From positions 248,001 through 312,000 of the forward strand of contig NZ_FNQF01000002.1 of NCBI RefSeq assembly GCF_900107595.1: a stretch of 64,000 nucleotides of DNA. The letters are read 5' to 3'. Position numbers and translations under genes: made by a program. Positions within the stretch are counted from its first letter, which is position 1; each line of letters starts with the position of its first letter. Positions 1-8,392 of the stretch are shown piece by piece. The notes under the pieces were generated by a model. The model was not told the DNA's origin. It did not search any database and saw only the letters and a program-made list of their open reading frames with translations. This DNA is from Psychroflexus halocasei (GTDB taxonomy: Bacteria; Bacteroidota; Bacteroidia; Flavobacteriales; Flavobacteriaceae).

Positions 1-330
1 GGAAAGCGAAGCGATTTGGTAAGGATTTCCAATCCCTGCCATCGGACTTCCTTGAGGTACGATATATTTAAAACCTTTAATCAAATCGAAAACCTCATCT
101 TCTGTCATTGCGTTAGGATATTTTTGTTCAACTCTTGCAATTTCAGATGCAATACGTCGGTGCATATCATCTGGCGTTAATTCAAAAATATTTCCTTCAG
201 AATCTTTTAAGGCGTATTTATTAACCCAAACTCGGGCTGCTAAATCATCACCTTTAAAATACTTTAAGGAAGCTTCATAAGCTTCGTCTTGCGTGTAACT
301 TTTTTTGACAGAATGTGCTTCAACTTTCAT
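1..330 (-). CDS. nrdJ: Adenosylcobalamin-dependent (class II) ribonucleotide reductase, N-terminal fragment
   Basis: Only the first 110 codons lie in the window; the gene runs off the left edge. The translation from ATG at 330 carries the class II signature: an early segment RVWVNKYALKD, then HRRIASEIARVE, and YIVPQGSPMAGIGN near residue 100, which precedes the first active-site cysteine of B12-dependent reductases. The enzyme reduces ribonucleotides to deoxyribonucleotides in the cytosol using adenosylcobalamin instead of a diiron or glycyl radical. The 210 bases upstream hold no other gene; a TAAGTTTG box on the minus strand (381-388) lies about 50 bases upstream of the start. No cobalamin riboswitch is recognisable. 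The class assignment rests on the N-terminus only. Confidence 0.85.
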   Translation of the reverse strand, partial: MKVEAHSVKKSYTQDEAYEASLKYFKGDDLAARVWVNKYALKDSEGNIFELTPDDMHRRIASEIARVEQKYPNAMTEDEVFDLIKGFKYIVPQGSPMAGIGNPYQIASLS

Positions 331-380
331 AAGGCTTTGTTTTAAAATGAATTAAGAATATTTTCCTTTTTTAAGGCACA

Positions 381-388
381 CAAACTTA
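381..388 (-). promoter_or_regulatory. Candidate -7 promoter element (TAAGTTTG) for class II RNR
   Basis: The minus strand reads TAAGTTTG, a full match to the Bacteroidota TAnnTTTG -7 element, about 50 bases before the ATG at 330. No clear TTTG -33 box lies at the usual 19-21 base distance, so this is a pattern match only. Confidence 0.4.
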
Positions 389-540
389 ATAAATTTTAAA
401 AAATAAACACTCTAAAAAATAAAAGTTAACAGAAATAAAATACAAAACACTGAAAATCAATATTTTAATTTTTTATAATGAAAAAAAGTTGACAAATTAT
501 AATAGTTAGTCATTTAAAGAAGGGAAAAAAGTTAAAGGAA

Positions 541-1599
541 TTAAAGCTCAACAACCACCCCAATTCCGAGCTGTTGCTTCCACTGAACTCGAGAACCACC
601 TTCCACCATATCACCATCAGAGTTTTCAACTTTGATCTTGATATCATCATCATATTTCAGATGAGATCCGAAAGAAGCTTTAATGTATCCATTAACTTTA
701 AAGTTTAAATTCAACTCCCAGTCAATATCTACATTTCCAAAATTATTAGCATAATCAGAATAAAGGCTTAGACGACTAAAAACCTCTACATTTTCTAAAA
801 CCTCCTTAGTTATTTCATTAGTGACTAATATACCTAGCTCAACACGAGATGTTTTCCCTTCTCTTATAATATTTCCATTCGCATCTTTTTCAGCTTCTCT
901 GACACCAAAAGCACCTTGATTAGCCAAGCGTTGATTTAAGACGAAAGTTGATTTTAAAGTTAACGGAGAAAGATAAAAAATACGTTTTTTATCATCTGAA
1001 GTAAATTCTGCACCAGAACCTAAGAACAAATAACCCGGTGCCATAAATTGCGATATAGGTTTATCTCGATCTGGATAATTGTATCCATTTGAAAATTGAG
1101 ACTTAAAGCTGAATTTTGAAGAATAGAACCAGTTCGAATCTTTAGTCACTCGATAACCCAATGTTGAAACAATTTCGAGATTATCATCTGTTTTCCTAAC
1201 ATCTTGGCTTTCTTGCTTATTGACACCAAAGCGCGTAATCAACTCATTGCTCCATTTTAAATCATCTTTAAGATATAGCCTTTTAAAATACAAGCCTACT
1301 AATCCAGAAATAGAGTTTGAACCTCCGGCATTCCAATTCACAAAAGAGACTTCACTTAAATCAAAAGTTAATTTATTTTTATGATCCCAAAAACTAACAG
1401 GCCCTCTAATTCTGACTAGATCTGCTCTCTCAAGAAGGTAATTTTTTTTAAGATCTAAACTTGTTCGAATTAAATCCTTAGGTCCTTTTGAGTAAAAAAA
1501 TTGAGCAACAGACTTCTGCAACTGGATTTCACCAAAAGCTTGCCCATGAATCTGTTGAGATATTGTAACTATAAAAAAAAGAAAAAGAAAAGGTTTCAT
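541..1599 (-). CDS. DUF3078 outer-membrane-associated protein
   Basis: A 352-residue protein with an N-terminal signal peptide (cleavage expected after about residue 19, HGQA). The body has alternating hydrophobic/polar beta strands and the conserved segment FVNWNAGGSNSISG near residue 90, typical of DUF3078 proteins of Bacteroidota. It ends in a hydrophobic, valine-rich strand (GIGVVVEL), as expected for an outer membrane beta-barrel. Function is unknown; an envelope location is inferred. It starts 2 bases after the purM stop codon, so the two are probably co-transcribed. No biochemical link to purine synthesis is implied by that. Confidence 0.8.
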   Translation of the reverse strand: MKPFLFLFFIVTISQQIHGQAFGEIQLQKSVAQFFYSKGPKDLIRTSLDLKKNYLLERADLVRIRGPVSFWDHKNKLTFDLSEVSFVNWNAGGSNSISGLVGLYFKRLYLKDDLKWSNELITRFGVNKQESQDVRKTDDNLEIVSTLGYRVTKDSNWFYSSKFSFKSQFSNGYNYPDRDKPISQFMAPGYLFLGSGAEFTSDDKKRIFYLSPLTLKSTFVLNQRLANQGAFGVREAEKDANGNIIREGKTSRVELGILVTNEITKEVLENVEVFSRLSLYSDYANNFGNVDIDWELNLNFKVNGYIKASFGSHLKYDDDIKIKVENSDGDMVEGGSRVQWKQQLGIGVVVEL

Positions 1600-1601
1600 C
1601 T

Positions 1602-2777
1602 CTAGTAATCAAATGTTCCAAACTCACTTTTAATTGTCAATGATTTTTTTTCTGCAGCTTTAACATGACCTACAATTTGTGCGTCAACGTTAAAGCTTTT
1701 TGAGATTTCTATAATTTCATCAGCATATTTTTCATCAACATAAATCTCCATACGATGCCCCATATTAAAGACTTGATACATTTCTTCCCAAGAAGTTTGA
1801 CTCTCTTCTTGAATCAACTTAAACAACGGCGGGACATCAAACATATTGTCTTTTATGACTCTTAAATCTTTGATAAAGTGGAGGATTTTAGTTTGTGCTC
1901 CTCCACTACAATGTACCATTCCGTTTATATTATTAGAGCCAATTTTATTAATCACTTTTTTAATAATTGGCGCATAAGTTCGGGTTGGTGATAAAATTAA
2001 TTGCCCAACATCTAAGTCTACACCTTCAATTTTATCTTTTAATTTTTTTGAACCAGAATAAATTAAATTTTCTGGCACTTTCGGATCAAAACTTTCAGGA
2101 AATTCTGAAGCTAATGATTTATCGAGAACATCATGTCTAGCTGATGTCAATCCATTACTTCCCATCCCTCCATTATATTGTTTTTCATAAGTTGCTTGAC
2201 CAGAAGACGATAAACCAACAATGACATTTCCTGATTTAATATTTGCATTATCAATAACTTCGTCACGTTTCATGCGACAAGTCACTGTAGAGTCAACAAT
2301 AATTGTCCTCACCAAATCACCAACATCTGCAGTTTCTCCACCTGTTGTATGAATATTAACGCCATGCTCAGCGAGATCTTTACATAACTCTTCTGTTCCA
2401 TTGATTATTTCTGAAATGACTTCACCTGGAATCAAATTTTTATTTCTTCCAATTGTCGATGACAATAAAATGTTTTCAGTTGCTCCAACACATAAAAGAT
2501 CATCAACATTCATGATTAATGCATCTTGAGCTATTCCTTTCCAAACAGAAAGATCACCAGTCTTTTTCCAATACATATAAGCCAGCGATGATTTTGTACC
2601 AGCACCATCAGCATGCATAATGAGACAATGCATGTCGGATTGTGTTAAATGATCAGGAATAATTTTACAAAATGCCTGTGGAAAGAGCCCTTTATCGATC
2701 TTTTTGATCGCATTATGAACATCTTCTTTTTGAGCTGAAACGCCTCTTTGACTGTAACGATTGCTTGTAGCGGACAT
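1602..2777 (-). CDS. purM: Phosphoribosylformylglycinamidine cyclo-ligase (AIR synthase)
   Basis: Makes 5-aminoimidazole ribotide from FGAM and ATP, step five of purine synthesis, in the cytosol. The 391 residues match the PurM fold: HADGAGTKSSLA near residues 55-65 (the DG.GTK loop), GIAQDALIMNVDDLLCVGA near 81-99, and GGETADVGD near 146-154. It is longer than the roughly 345-residue E. coli enzyme, as is usual for the Bacteroidota form. ATG at 2777 follows a TACTTTTG box (2794-2801, minus) by 16 bases. The gene sits just downstream of the glnN terminator, so it has its own promoter, and is followed by the DUF3078 gene. Confidence 0.9.
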   Translation of the reverse strand: MSATSNRYSQRGVSAQKEDVHNAIKKIDKGLFPQAFCKIIPDHLTQSDMHCLIMHADGAGTKSSLAYMYWKKTGDLSVWKGIAQDALIMNVDDLLCVGATENILLSSTIGRNKNLIPGEVISEIINGTEELCKDLAEHGVNIHTTGGETADVGDLVRTIIVDSTVTCRMKRDEVIDNANIKSGNVIVGLSSSGQATYEKQYNGGMGSNGLTSARHDVLDKSLASEFPESFDPKVPENLIYSGSKKLKDKIEGVDLDVGQLILSPTRTYAPIIKKVINKIGSNNINGMVHCSGGAQTKILHFIKDLRVIKDNMFDVPPLFKLIQEESQTSWEEMYQVFNMGHRMEIYVDEKYADEIIEISKSFNVDAQIVGHVKAAEKKSLTIKSEFGTFDY

Positions 2778-2793
2778 GGTGAAAAAATTTTGA

Positions 2794-2801
2794 CAAAAGT
2801 A
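2794..2801 (-). promoter_or_regulatory. Candidate -7 element (TACTTTTG) for purM
   Basis: The minus strand reads TACTTTTG (TAnnTTTG) 16 bases before the purM ATG and directly after the glnN terminator. The identical octamer precedes glnN, which makes a real promoter role more likely. Confidence 0.5.
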
Positions 2802-2802
2802 A

Positions 2803-2840
2803 TGAAAAAAGAAAACCCTCGGTATAAAAGCCGAGGGTTT
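2803..2840 (-). terminator. Rho-independent terminator of glnN
   Basis: A perfect 10-bp stem, AAACCCTCGG (2813-2822) with CCGAGGGTTT (2831-2840), encloses an 8-base loop. On the minus strand it is followed by a T-rich run. It lies 15 bases after the glnN stop. Confidence 0.85.
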
Positions 2841-2855
2841 AAAGTGTAATAATTA

Positions 2856-5042
2856 TTATTTGGTAAATAATAATTCTCTGTATTTAGTAAGTGGCCAAAG
2901 CTCATCATCAACTAGAAGCTCTAATTTATCACAATGATATCTAATATCTTCAAAAAACGGTTTCACCTCATCACAATATAGATGAGCTCGCTTAACAGGG
3001 TCCTCAATATGGTTTGCTTTTTTACGTGCATCAATCATCTGATCGATATTTTTATTGATATGAGCAATATGTTTTGAGATTGCTTCAATAATATTCATCT
3101 GCTCCTTAGCTTGATCTTTAAAATCTTTACCATAAATCTCTTTAAGACCTTTTACATTTTTAATTAAAACATTTTGATATTTAATTACAGTTGGAATCAC
3201 ATGATTACGGGCAATATCACCGATGAGTCGGCCTTCAATTTGAATATGTTTCGAATAATCCTCAATTTCAATATCAAAACGAGCCTTAATTTCAGTTTCA
3301 TTCATTATTTCCAACTGAGTAAAAAGATCTATTGCCTTTTTAGATATCTTAGATTTAAGCGCTTCAGGTGTGTTTCTATAATTACTTAATCCACGGCTTT
3401 CCGCTTCTTCTTCCCAGGCTTTTCCATAACCATCACCTTCAAACCTAATTTTTGAAGATTTTTTTATATAATCTCTCAGCACATTAAATATCGCATCGTC
3501 TTTCTTCATTTTTTTTGAAGAGATCAAACCATCAACTTCTTGCTTAAACTCGATAAGTTGCTTGGCGACAATACTATTCAGCACTGTCATTGGGTCGGCA
3601 CAATTTGCGGTAGAACCTACAGCTCTTAGTTCGAACTTGTTACCTGTAAAAGCAAAAGGAGAAGTTCTGTTTCTGTCGGTATTATCTAAAAGGATTTCAG
3701 GAATTTTACCAACAACATTCAATTTTAAATCTGTTTTTTCTTGAGGAGATAATTTCCCATCAGTTACTTTTTCAAGTTCATCAAGCACTTTTGTTAACTG
3801 AGAACCGATGAAAACCGAAATAATTGCTGGTGGCGCTTCACCCGCTCCCAATCTATGATCATTAGAAGCTGAAGCAATTGTTGCTCTTAATATTTCTTCA
3901 TTTTCATAAACCGCTTTAATTGTATTGACAAAGAAAGTTAAAAAACTTAAATTCTTTGTTGGTGTTTTACCTGGACTCAACAAGTTGGAGCCAGTATCGG
4001 TAGCTAATGACCAGTTATTATGCTTTCCGCTACCATTAATTCCTTTAAAAGGTTTTTCATGAAAAAGAACCACAAAATTATGGCGTTCTGCGACTTTTTC
4101 CATCACATGCATCAATAAAGAATTGTGATCGACAGCTAAGTTGACTTCTTCAAAAATTGGTGCTAATTCAAATTGGTTAGGTGCAACTTCGTTGTGTCTT
4201 GTTTTAACTGGAATACCTAAAAGCAAACATTCATGCTCAAGATCTCGCATATAATTTAGAGCACGAGAAGGTATCGAACCAAAATAATGGTCGTGTAATT
4301 GCTGTCCTTTAGCTGGAGAATGCCCCAATAAAGTTCGGCCAGAAATCATTAAATCTGGACGGGAAGCTGCCAAAGCTGAATCAATCAAAAAATATTCTTG
4401 TTCCCAACCTAAAGTAGCTGTGACTTTATTGACCTTTTTATCGAAATAACGAACAACATCTGTAGCAGCTTTGTCTAAAGCCGTAATTGATTTGAGTAAA
4501 GGTGTTTTATAATCTAAAGCTTCTGCTGTATAAGCAATAAAAATTGTTGGAATACAAAGTGTCGTTCCCCAAATAAATGCTGGAGATGTTGGGTCCCAAG
4601 CTGTGTAACCTCTTGCCTCAAAAGTATTACGAATACCTCCATTTGGTAAAGATGAGGCATCTGGTTCTTGTTGCACCAATTGTTGTCCGCTAAATTTTTC
4701 AATGGCACTATTATCGTCAACTGTTTCAAAAAAAGCATCATGTTTTTCGGCTGTAGAACCTGTTAGTGGCTGAAACCAGTGCGTGTAATGTGTAGCTCCT
4801 TTAGAGGTTGCCCACTCCTTCATACCTGTAGAAATATGGTCAGCTAATTGACGCTCTATTTTGTCACCTTTATCTATCGCATTGATGACGCTTTTATAAG
4901 AATCACTTGTTAGATATTGACGCATAGCACGCTTGCTAAAAACATTTCTGCCAAACAGTTCTGAACGACGTTCAACTTCATTAATTTCGACAGGCTTTCT
5001 GTCAAATGTTTTTTTAATCGCATTAAATCTTAGAGTTGCCAT
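2856..5042 (-). CDS. glnN: Glutamine synthetase type III
   Basis: Converts glutamate and ammonia to glutamine with ATP. The 728-residue length and sequence fit the large GSIII class found in Bacteroidota, not the roughly 470-residue GSI. Visible blocks: the GSIII-specific N-terminus (ELFGRNVFSKRAM, 28-40; THYTHWFQPLTGSTAEKHD, 84-102), metal-binding EQEYFLID (214-221), RHNEVAPNQFE (282-292), and the NGSGKHNNWS loop (336-345). A helical C-terminal extension follows, as in other GSIII. ATG at 5042 follows a TACTTTTG box (5060-5067, minus). It is monocistronic, with a strong terminator. No adjacent amtB/glnB genes are present. Confidence 0.95.
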   Translation of the reverse strand: MATLRFNAIKKTFDRKPVEINEVERRSELFGRNVFSKRAMRQYLTSDSYKSVINAIDKGDKIERQLADHISTGMKEWATSKGATHYTHWFQPLTGSTAEKHDAFFETVDDNSAIEKFSGQQLVQQEPDASSLPNGGIRNTFEARGYTAWDPTSPAFIWGTTLCIPTIFIAYTAEALDYKTPLLKSITALDKAATDVVRYFDKKVNKVTATLGWEQEYFLIDSALAASRPDLMISGRTLLGHSPAKGQQLHDHYFGSIPSRALNYMRDLEHECLLLGIPVKTRHNEVAPNQFELAPIFEEVNLAVDHNSLLMHVMEKVAERHNFVVLFHEKPFKGINGSGKHNNWSLATDTGSNLLSPGKTPTKNLSFLTFFVNTIKAVYENEEILRATIASASNDHRLGAGEAPPAIISVFIGSQLTKVLDELEKVTDGKLSPQEKTDLKLNVVGKIPEILLDNTDRNRTSPFAFTGNKFELRAVGSTANCADPMTVLNSIVAKQLIEFKQEVDGLISSKKMKKDDAIFNVLRDYIKKSSKIRFEGDGYGKAWEEEAESRGLSNYRNTPEALKSKISKKAIDLFTQLEIMNETEIKARFDIEIEDYSKHIQIEGRLIGDIARNHVIPTVIKYQNVLIKNVKGLKEIYGKDFKDQAKEQMNIIEAISKHIAHINKNIDQMIDARKKANHIEDPVKRAHLYCDEVKPFFEDIRYHCDKLELLVDDELWPLTKYRELLFTK

Positions 5043-5059
5043 AAAATATTATTTAGCAA

Positions 5060-5067
5060 CAAAAGTA
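5060..5067 (-). promoter_or_regulatory. Candidate -7 element (TACTTTTG) for glnN
   Basis: The minus-strand octamer TACTTTTG matches TAnnTTTG, 17 bases before the glnN start. No convincing -33 box was found. Confidence 0.45.
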
Positions 5068-5147
5068 ATATTTTTCAAAAAACACCCTGTTAATTTAAGG
5101 GTTAAATTTCAAAAAAAACAATATCCCGCTAAACACCCCCTATTTAT

Positions 5148-6095
5148 TTAGGACTTAAAAGATAAAATTATAAAAACCAAATAAGGAATAATGATTAGAA
5201 AACCTTTATAGCGACCTATAGAATGTGTTTTTGGTAATAAAGCTAAAAGAAGAATTAAAAAAGCAAAAGCAATCATCCACAAAATATCATTCGTCAAAAT
5301 TTCAATAGATTGCATGTTAATAGGTTGAATAAGGGAAGTAATACCTATAACAGAACCTATGTTGAAAATATTTGAACCGATTAAATTTCCTAAAGAAATT
5401 GCTTTTTCACCTTTAAAGGCTGCAATTAAAGAGGCTGCTAATTCAGGCACACTTGTTCCAATAGCAACCATTGTGATAGAGATTACTCGTTCACTAACAC
5501 CTAAATCTTCAGCGATTGAAACTGCTCCGTCAACCAACCAAACAGAACCAAAATATAAGCCTAGCCCACCAATCACAAGCCAAATAAAAATTTTAAAAGC
5601 GCTGACACCTCTTAAACTATCACTTACTTCTTCAGTTTCTATACTGGTTTTACCTCTCACCTTTCTTATTAATATAAAAAGATAGATAAATAATAAAGCT
5701 AATAAAATGAGACCCTCATAAGAAGTAATCACATGACCTGTATATAAAAAATAATAGAACACACCTGAAAAAACAATCATTATTGGCCAATTGAGAAAAT
5801 AAAAATCTCTATCGATAGAAATGCTCGTAATTATAGTAGTTACGCCTAAAACTAAACCGATGTTAGCAATATTTGATCCAACTACATTTCCTAAAGAAAT
5901 ATCAGAAAAACCATTTAAGGCAGCTTGCATAGAAACAATTAACTCTGGTGCTGAGGTTGCAAATGAAACAACCGTCAAAGCGATAATCATTTTTGAAATA
6001 TTCAATTTAAAAGATAATGCAACTGATGATCTCACTAAATACTCACCTCCAATCACTAAGGCTGTAAAGCCTAATAAAACCAATACGACATCCAT
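5148..6095 (-). CDS. Calcium/sodium antiporter (CaCA family, YrbG-like)
   Basis: An inner-membrane exchanger of 315 residues with about ten hydrophobic segments. It has the two inverted alpha-repeats of the CaCA superfamily: SFATSAPELIVS followed by GNVVGSNIANIG in the N-half, and AIGTSVPELAAS followed by GNLIGSNIFNIG in the C-half. The central loop is charged and hydrophilic. By family it exchanges Na+ (or H+) for Ca2+ and lowers cytosolic calcium; the ion cannot be settled from sequence. It is transcribed divergently from the BlaI gene at 6211, and the operator-like palindromes at 6142-6177 lie only about 50 bases upstream of its start. Shared control is therefore possible but unproven. Confidence 0.88.
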   Translation of the reverse strand: MDVVLVLLGFTALVIGGEYLVRSSVALSFKLNISKMIIALTVVSFATSAPELIVSMQAALNGFSDISLGNVVGSNIANIGLVLGVTTIITSISIDRDFYFLNWPIMIVFSGVFYYFLYTGHVITSYEGLILLALLFIYLFILIRKVRGKTSIETEEVSDSLRGVSAFKIFIWLVIGGLGLYFGSVWLVDGAVSIAEDLGVSERVISITMVAIGTSVPELAASLIAAFKGEKAISLGNLIGSNIFNIGSVIGITSLIQPINMQSIEILTNDILWMIAFAFLILLLALLPKTHSIGRYKGFLIIIPYLVFIILSFKS

Positions 6096-6141
6096 GCAAA
6101 AAAATTTTTGCTAAAATAGTATTTTAATTTTTTCTAAGATT

Positions 6142-6177
6142 AACTATTTAAATAGTTGTATAACTATAAAAATAGTT
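6142..6177. promoter_or_regulatory. Tandem BlaI-type operators (AACTA-N6-TAGTT) at first BlaI/M56 locus
   Basis: Two 16-bp sites are visible. AACTATTTAAATAGTT at 6142-6157 is a perfect palindrome. AACTATAAAAATAGTT at 6162-6177 is a palindrome with one mismatched pair. They are spaced exactly 20 bp apart (two helical turns). The proximal site fills the spacer between a TTG (6156-6158) and the -7 box TACATTTG (6178-6185); the distal site overlaps the -33. This is the expected placement for autorepression by the BlaI protein encoded at 6211. The same motif occurs at the second BlaI locus. Confidence 0.65.
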
Positions 6178-6185
6178 TACATTTG
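6156..6185 (+). promoter_or_regulatory. Promoter of blaI-M56 operon 1 (TTG-N19-TACATTTG)
   Basis: TTG at 6156-6158 and TACATTTG at 6178-6185 are separated by 19 bases, the standard Bacteroidota sigma-ABfr spacing. The box lies 25 bases before the ATG at 6211 and is interleaved with the two operator palindromes. Confidence 0.65.
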
Positions 6186-6210
6186 TTAACGTCACTTAAA
6201 CTTTATAAAA

Positions 6211-6564
6211 ATGATTCAGAAATTAACAGCCAAAGAAGAAGATATTATGTCTATTATATGGAAACTTAAAAAAGCTTTTGTTAAAGAAATTATACCTGAA
6301 CTCAAAGAGAGCTTGCATTACAATACTGTCTCAACAATTGTTAGAAACCTAGAAGAAAAGAAATTCGTGGCTCATGAAGCATTTGGTAAAACGCATCAAT
6401 ATTACCCTTTAGTTTCAAAAGAAGAATACAGCAAACTCATTATGCAACTTAATTCGCAACGTTTTTTTGGTGGCTCATATAAAAATATGGTTTCTTTTTT
6501 TGCTGAAAATGAAAAAATAAGCAAGAAGGAACTTGAAGAAATATTAGAACTTATAAAAAAGTAA
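6211..6564 (+). CDS. BlaI/MecI/CopY-family transcriptional repressor (locus 1)
   Basis: A 117-residue winged-helix repressor. The N-terminus LTAKEEDIMSIIWKL and the recognition helix region YNTVSTIVRNLEEK are hallmark BlaI/MecI features. By family it binds operator DNA as a dimer and is released when the partner M56 membrane protease senses a signal. The M56 gene starts 4 bases downstream, so the two form one operon. The short leader carries two AACTA-N6-TAGTT sites overlapping the promoter, consistent with autoregulation. There is no beta-lactamase gene nearby, so a resistance role is not supported; the target genes are unknown. Confidence 0.9.
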   Translation: MIQKLTAKEEDIMSIIWKLKKAFVKEIIPELKESLHYNTVSTIVRNLEEKKFVAHEAFGKTHQYYPLVSKEEYSKLIMQLNSQRFFGGSYKNMVSFFAENEKISKKELEEILELIKK

Positions 6565-6568
6565 GCTC

Positions 6569-8317
6569 ATGGAATTCTTAATATATCTCTTAAAATCATC
6601 TTTACTCTTATTTATGTTTTGGATGATTTACAAAATTTTACTTGAGCGAGAAACTTACCATTTCATCAAACGCATTTACTTAGTGTCAGGCTTATTTATC
6701 AGTGCATTTTTACCATTGATATACCACACAACTTATGAGAATTTAATTTTTGATCAACGAACTTTTATATCAAAATCAAATCAATTTGAAGAAACAATCA
6801 TTACACCAAGTTTATGGGATGAAATTTTTGAATTTATTACACAACAACATCTCATTGAGATTGTATATATTTCTATAAGTGTAATTATTCTCGGTTACTT
6901 TATGTTTAATTTTTTGAAGCTAACTAAATCACTACGCGCTTCCGAGAAAATAACTAAAAACGGCATTCATTATATCAAAACTTCTAAAAATGAAGCCTTT
7001 TCTTTTTTGAATTACATCGTTTACAATCCTGATTTATATACCGAAAAAGAAGTTGATTTTATTTTAAAACATGAAGAAGCACATGTTCATAAAAAACACA
7101 GTTTTGACACAATTCTAATCATTATCTATAAGTCAATTTTTTGGATCAACCCAATTGCTTGGGTGTATAAAAAAGATATCGCTCAAAATCTTGAATTTGA
7201 AGCTGATGCTGAAGCAACAACAGAAACAAATAGCAAAGCTTACCAATATTCATTATTTAAAATGACTTCACAGAATTACATTTTACAACAATCATTCAAA
7301 CAATCATCACTAAAAAAACGAATTATGATGCTCAACACTAACAACTCCAAGAAATCAATCTGGAAGGTCTTTATGATCACACCTTTTCTATTCGCTTACT
7401 TCATGCTTTTTCAAACAGAAACGAAAGCACAAGTTATTGAAACGACTAAAGTAGAAGCTGATGTAAATTTCGATCTTAAAGCTGAAATTACCAGGATAAC
7501 TTCAACTTATGATGAAAAATCAACTTTAAAACAACTTAAGGAAGACATTGCTTTTATTAAAGATTCTTTTGACATAGACATCAATTATAGCCGTCTCAAA
7601 CAAAAAAATGGTTTTATCACAGCCATGAAATTAAAAGTTGAAAAAGATGGCAACTCAAGTTCAGCTTATTCAAATAATTTAAAAGAAAACCCTATTTACT
7701 TCTACTATGATAAGAATAATAAGGAAAATACTTTTGGTGTTGGCACTGGAGAAATTGAAGAAGAACAAAAAGAATTTGCTGCAGAAATTAGAACTGAACA
7801 GATAGAAAATGCAAAATACATCATCATCAACTCTAAAAAATATAATCGCGAAGAACTTATAAATAAAAAAATATCAGTTAAGGATATGAACTATGACAAA
7901 GACGCAAAAACAGTATTTATTACTTCTGACCCTGAATTATCTCAAGCAATTTATGAAGGAAGAGCAAAGAATATATTTGAGAGAATTCAAAAAGAAACAG
8001 GTTCAGATATCATTGAAAATAAAAAGTTTTTGATCATTTCTGAAAAGCCAAAACCAATGTTATTGACAATAAATAAACTTTCTATAACTGATTCAGCTGA
8101 AAATGCTTCTGAATTTAAAGTTGATAATGTAAAGTTTGATTCAGCTGACCCTATTTATCTTTTAAATGGTAAAGAGATTGACAAAAAAGAAATGAATTCA
8201 ATTGACCCTAAACAAATTAAAAGTGTAAACGTCGTAAAAGATAAAGATGAAATTGAGAAGCTTGGATACGATCCAAAGGAAACTCCTGGTATTATTGAAA
8301 TCACAACTAAAAAATAA
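6569..8317 (+). CDS. BlaR1-like M56 metallopeptidase with TonB-receptor-plug-like C-terminus
   Basis: A 582-residue membrane sensor/protease, partner of the BlaI gene just upstream. Hydrophobic segments lie near residues 1-21, 37-52, 97-117, 181-199 and 266-285. The zinc motif HEEAH is at 168-172, with a downstream glutamate in LEFEADA (about 208-214). After the last membrane span, residues about 290-582 would be periplasmic. There is no penicillin-binding domain. The last roughly 50 residues (YLLNGKEIDKKEMNSI ... GIIEITTKK) resemble the plug-domain consensus of SusC/TonB-dependent receptors. Such M56 fusions recur in Bacteroidota, but the ligand and substrate are unknown. The operon ends at a strong bidirectional terminator. 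Confidence 0.88.
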   Translation: MEFLIYLLKSSLLLFMFWMIYKILLERETYHFIKRIYLVSGLFISAFLPLIYHTTYENLIFDQRTFISKSNQFEETIITPSLWDEIFEFITQQHLIEIVYISISVIILGYFMFNFLKLTKSLRASEKITKNGIHYIKTSKNEAFSFLNYIVYNPDLYTEKEVDFILKHEEAHVHKKHSFDTILIIIYKSIFWINPIAWVYKKDIAQNLEFEADAEATTETNSKAYQYSLFKMTSQNYILQQSFKQSSLKKRIMMLNTNNSKKSIWKVFMITPFLFAYFMLFQTETKAQVIETTKVEADVNFDLKAEITRITSTYDEKSTLKQLKEDIAFIKDSFDIDINYSRLKQKNGFITAMKLKVEKDGNSSSAYSNNLKENPIYFYYDKNNKENTFGVGTGEIEEEQKEFAAEIRTEQIENAKYIIINSKKYNREELINKKISVKDMNYDKDAKTVFITSDPELSQAIYEGRAKNIFERIQKETGSDIIENKKFLIISEKPKPMLLTINKLSITDSAENASEFKVDNVKFDSADPIYLLNGKEIDKKEMNSIDPKQIKSVNVVKDKDEIEKLGYDPKETPGIIEITTKK

Positions 8318-8331
8318 ATTAGTCAGCAATC

Positions 8332-8368
8332 AAAAAAGCCTTTTGAGAAATTCTCAAAAGGCTTTTTT
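8332..8368. terminator. Bidirectional terminator between M56 gene and aldo/keto reductase
   Basis: An uninterrupted 18-bp inverted repeat (8332-8349 with 8351-8368) has a one-base centre, the core being GCCTTTTGAGAA and its complement. It has A-run and T-run flanks on both sides. It serves the convergent genes ending at 8317 (+) and 8393 (-). Confidence 0.9.
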
Positions 8369-8392
8369 TGTGTTTAAAATCTAAATAATAAT

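Noticed and set aside
331-540. Cobalamin riboswitch or small RNA upstream of the class II RNR
   Set aside because: The sequence is AT-rich with no B12 box and no stable multi-stem fold that I can see by eye.
6211-8317. Beta-lactam resistance locus
   Set aside because: BlaI and an M56 protein are present, but there is no beta-lactamase or mecA-type gene and the sensor lacks a penicillin-binding domain.
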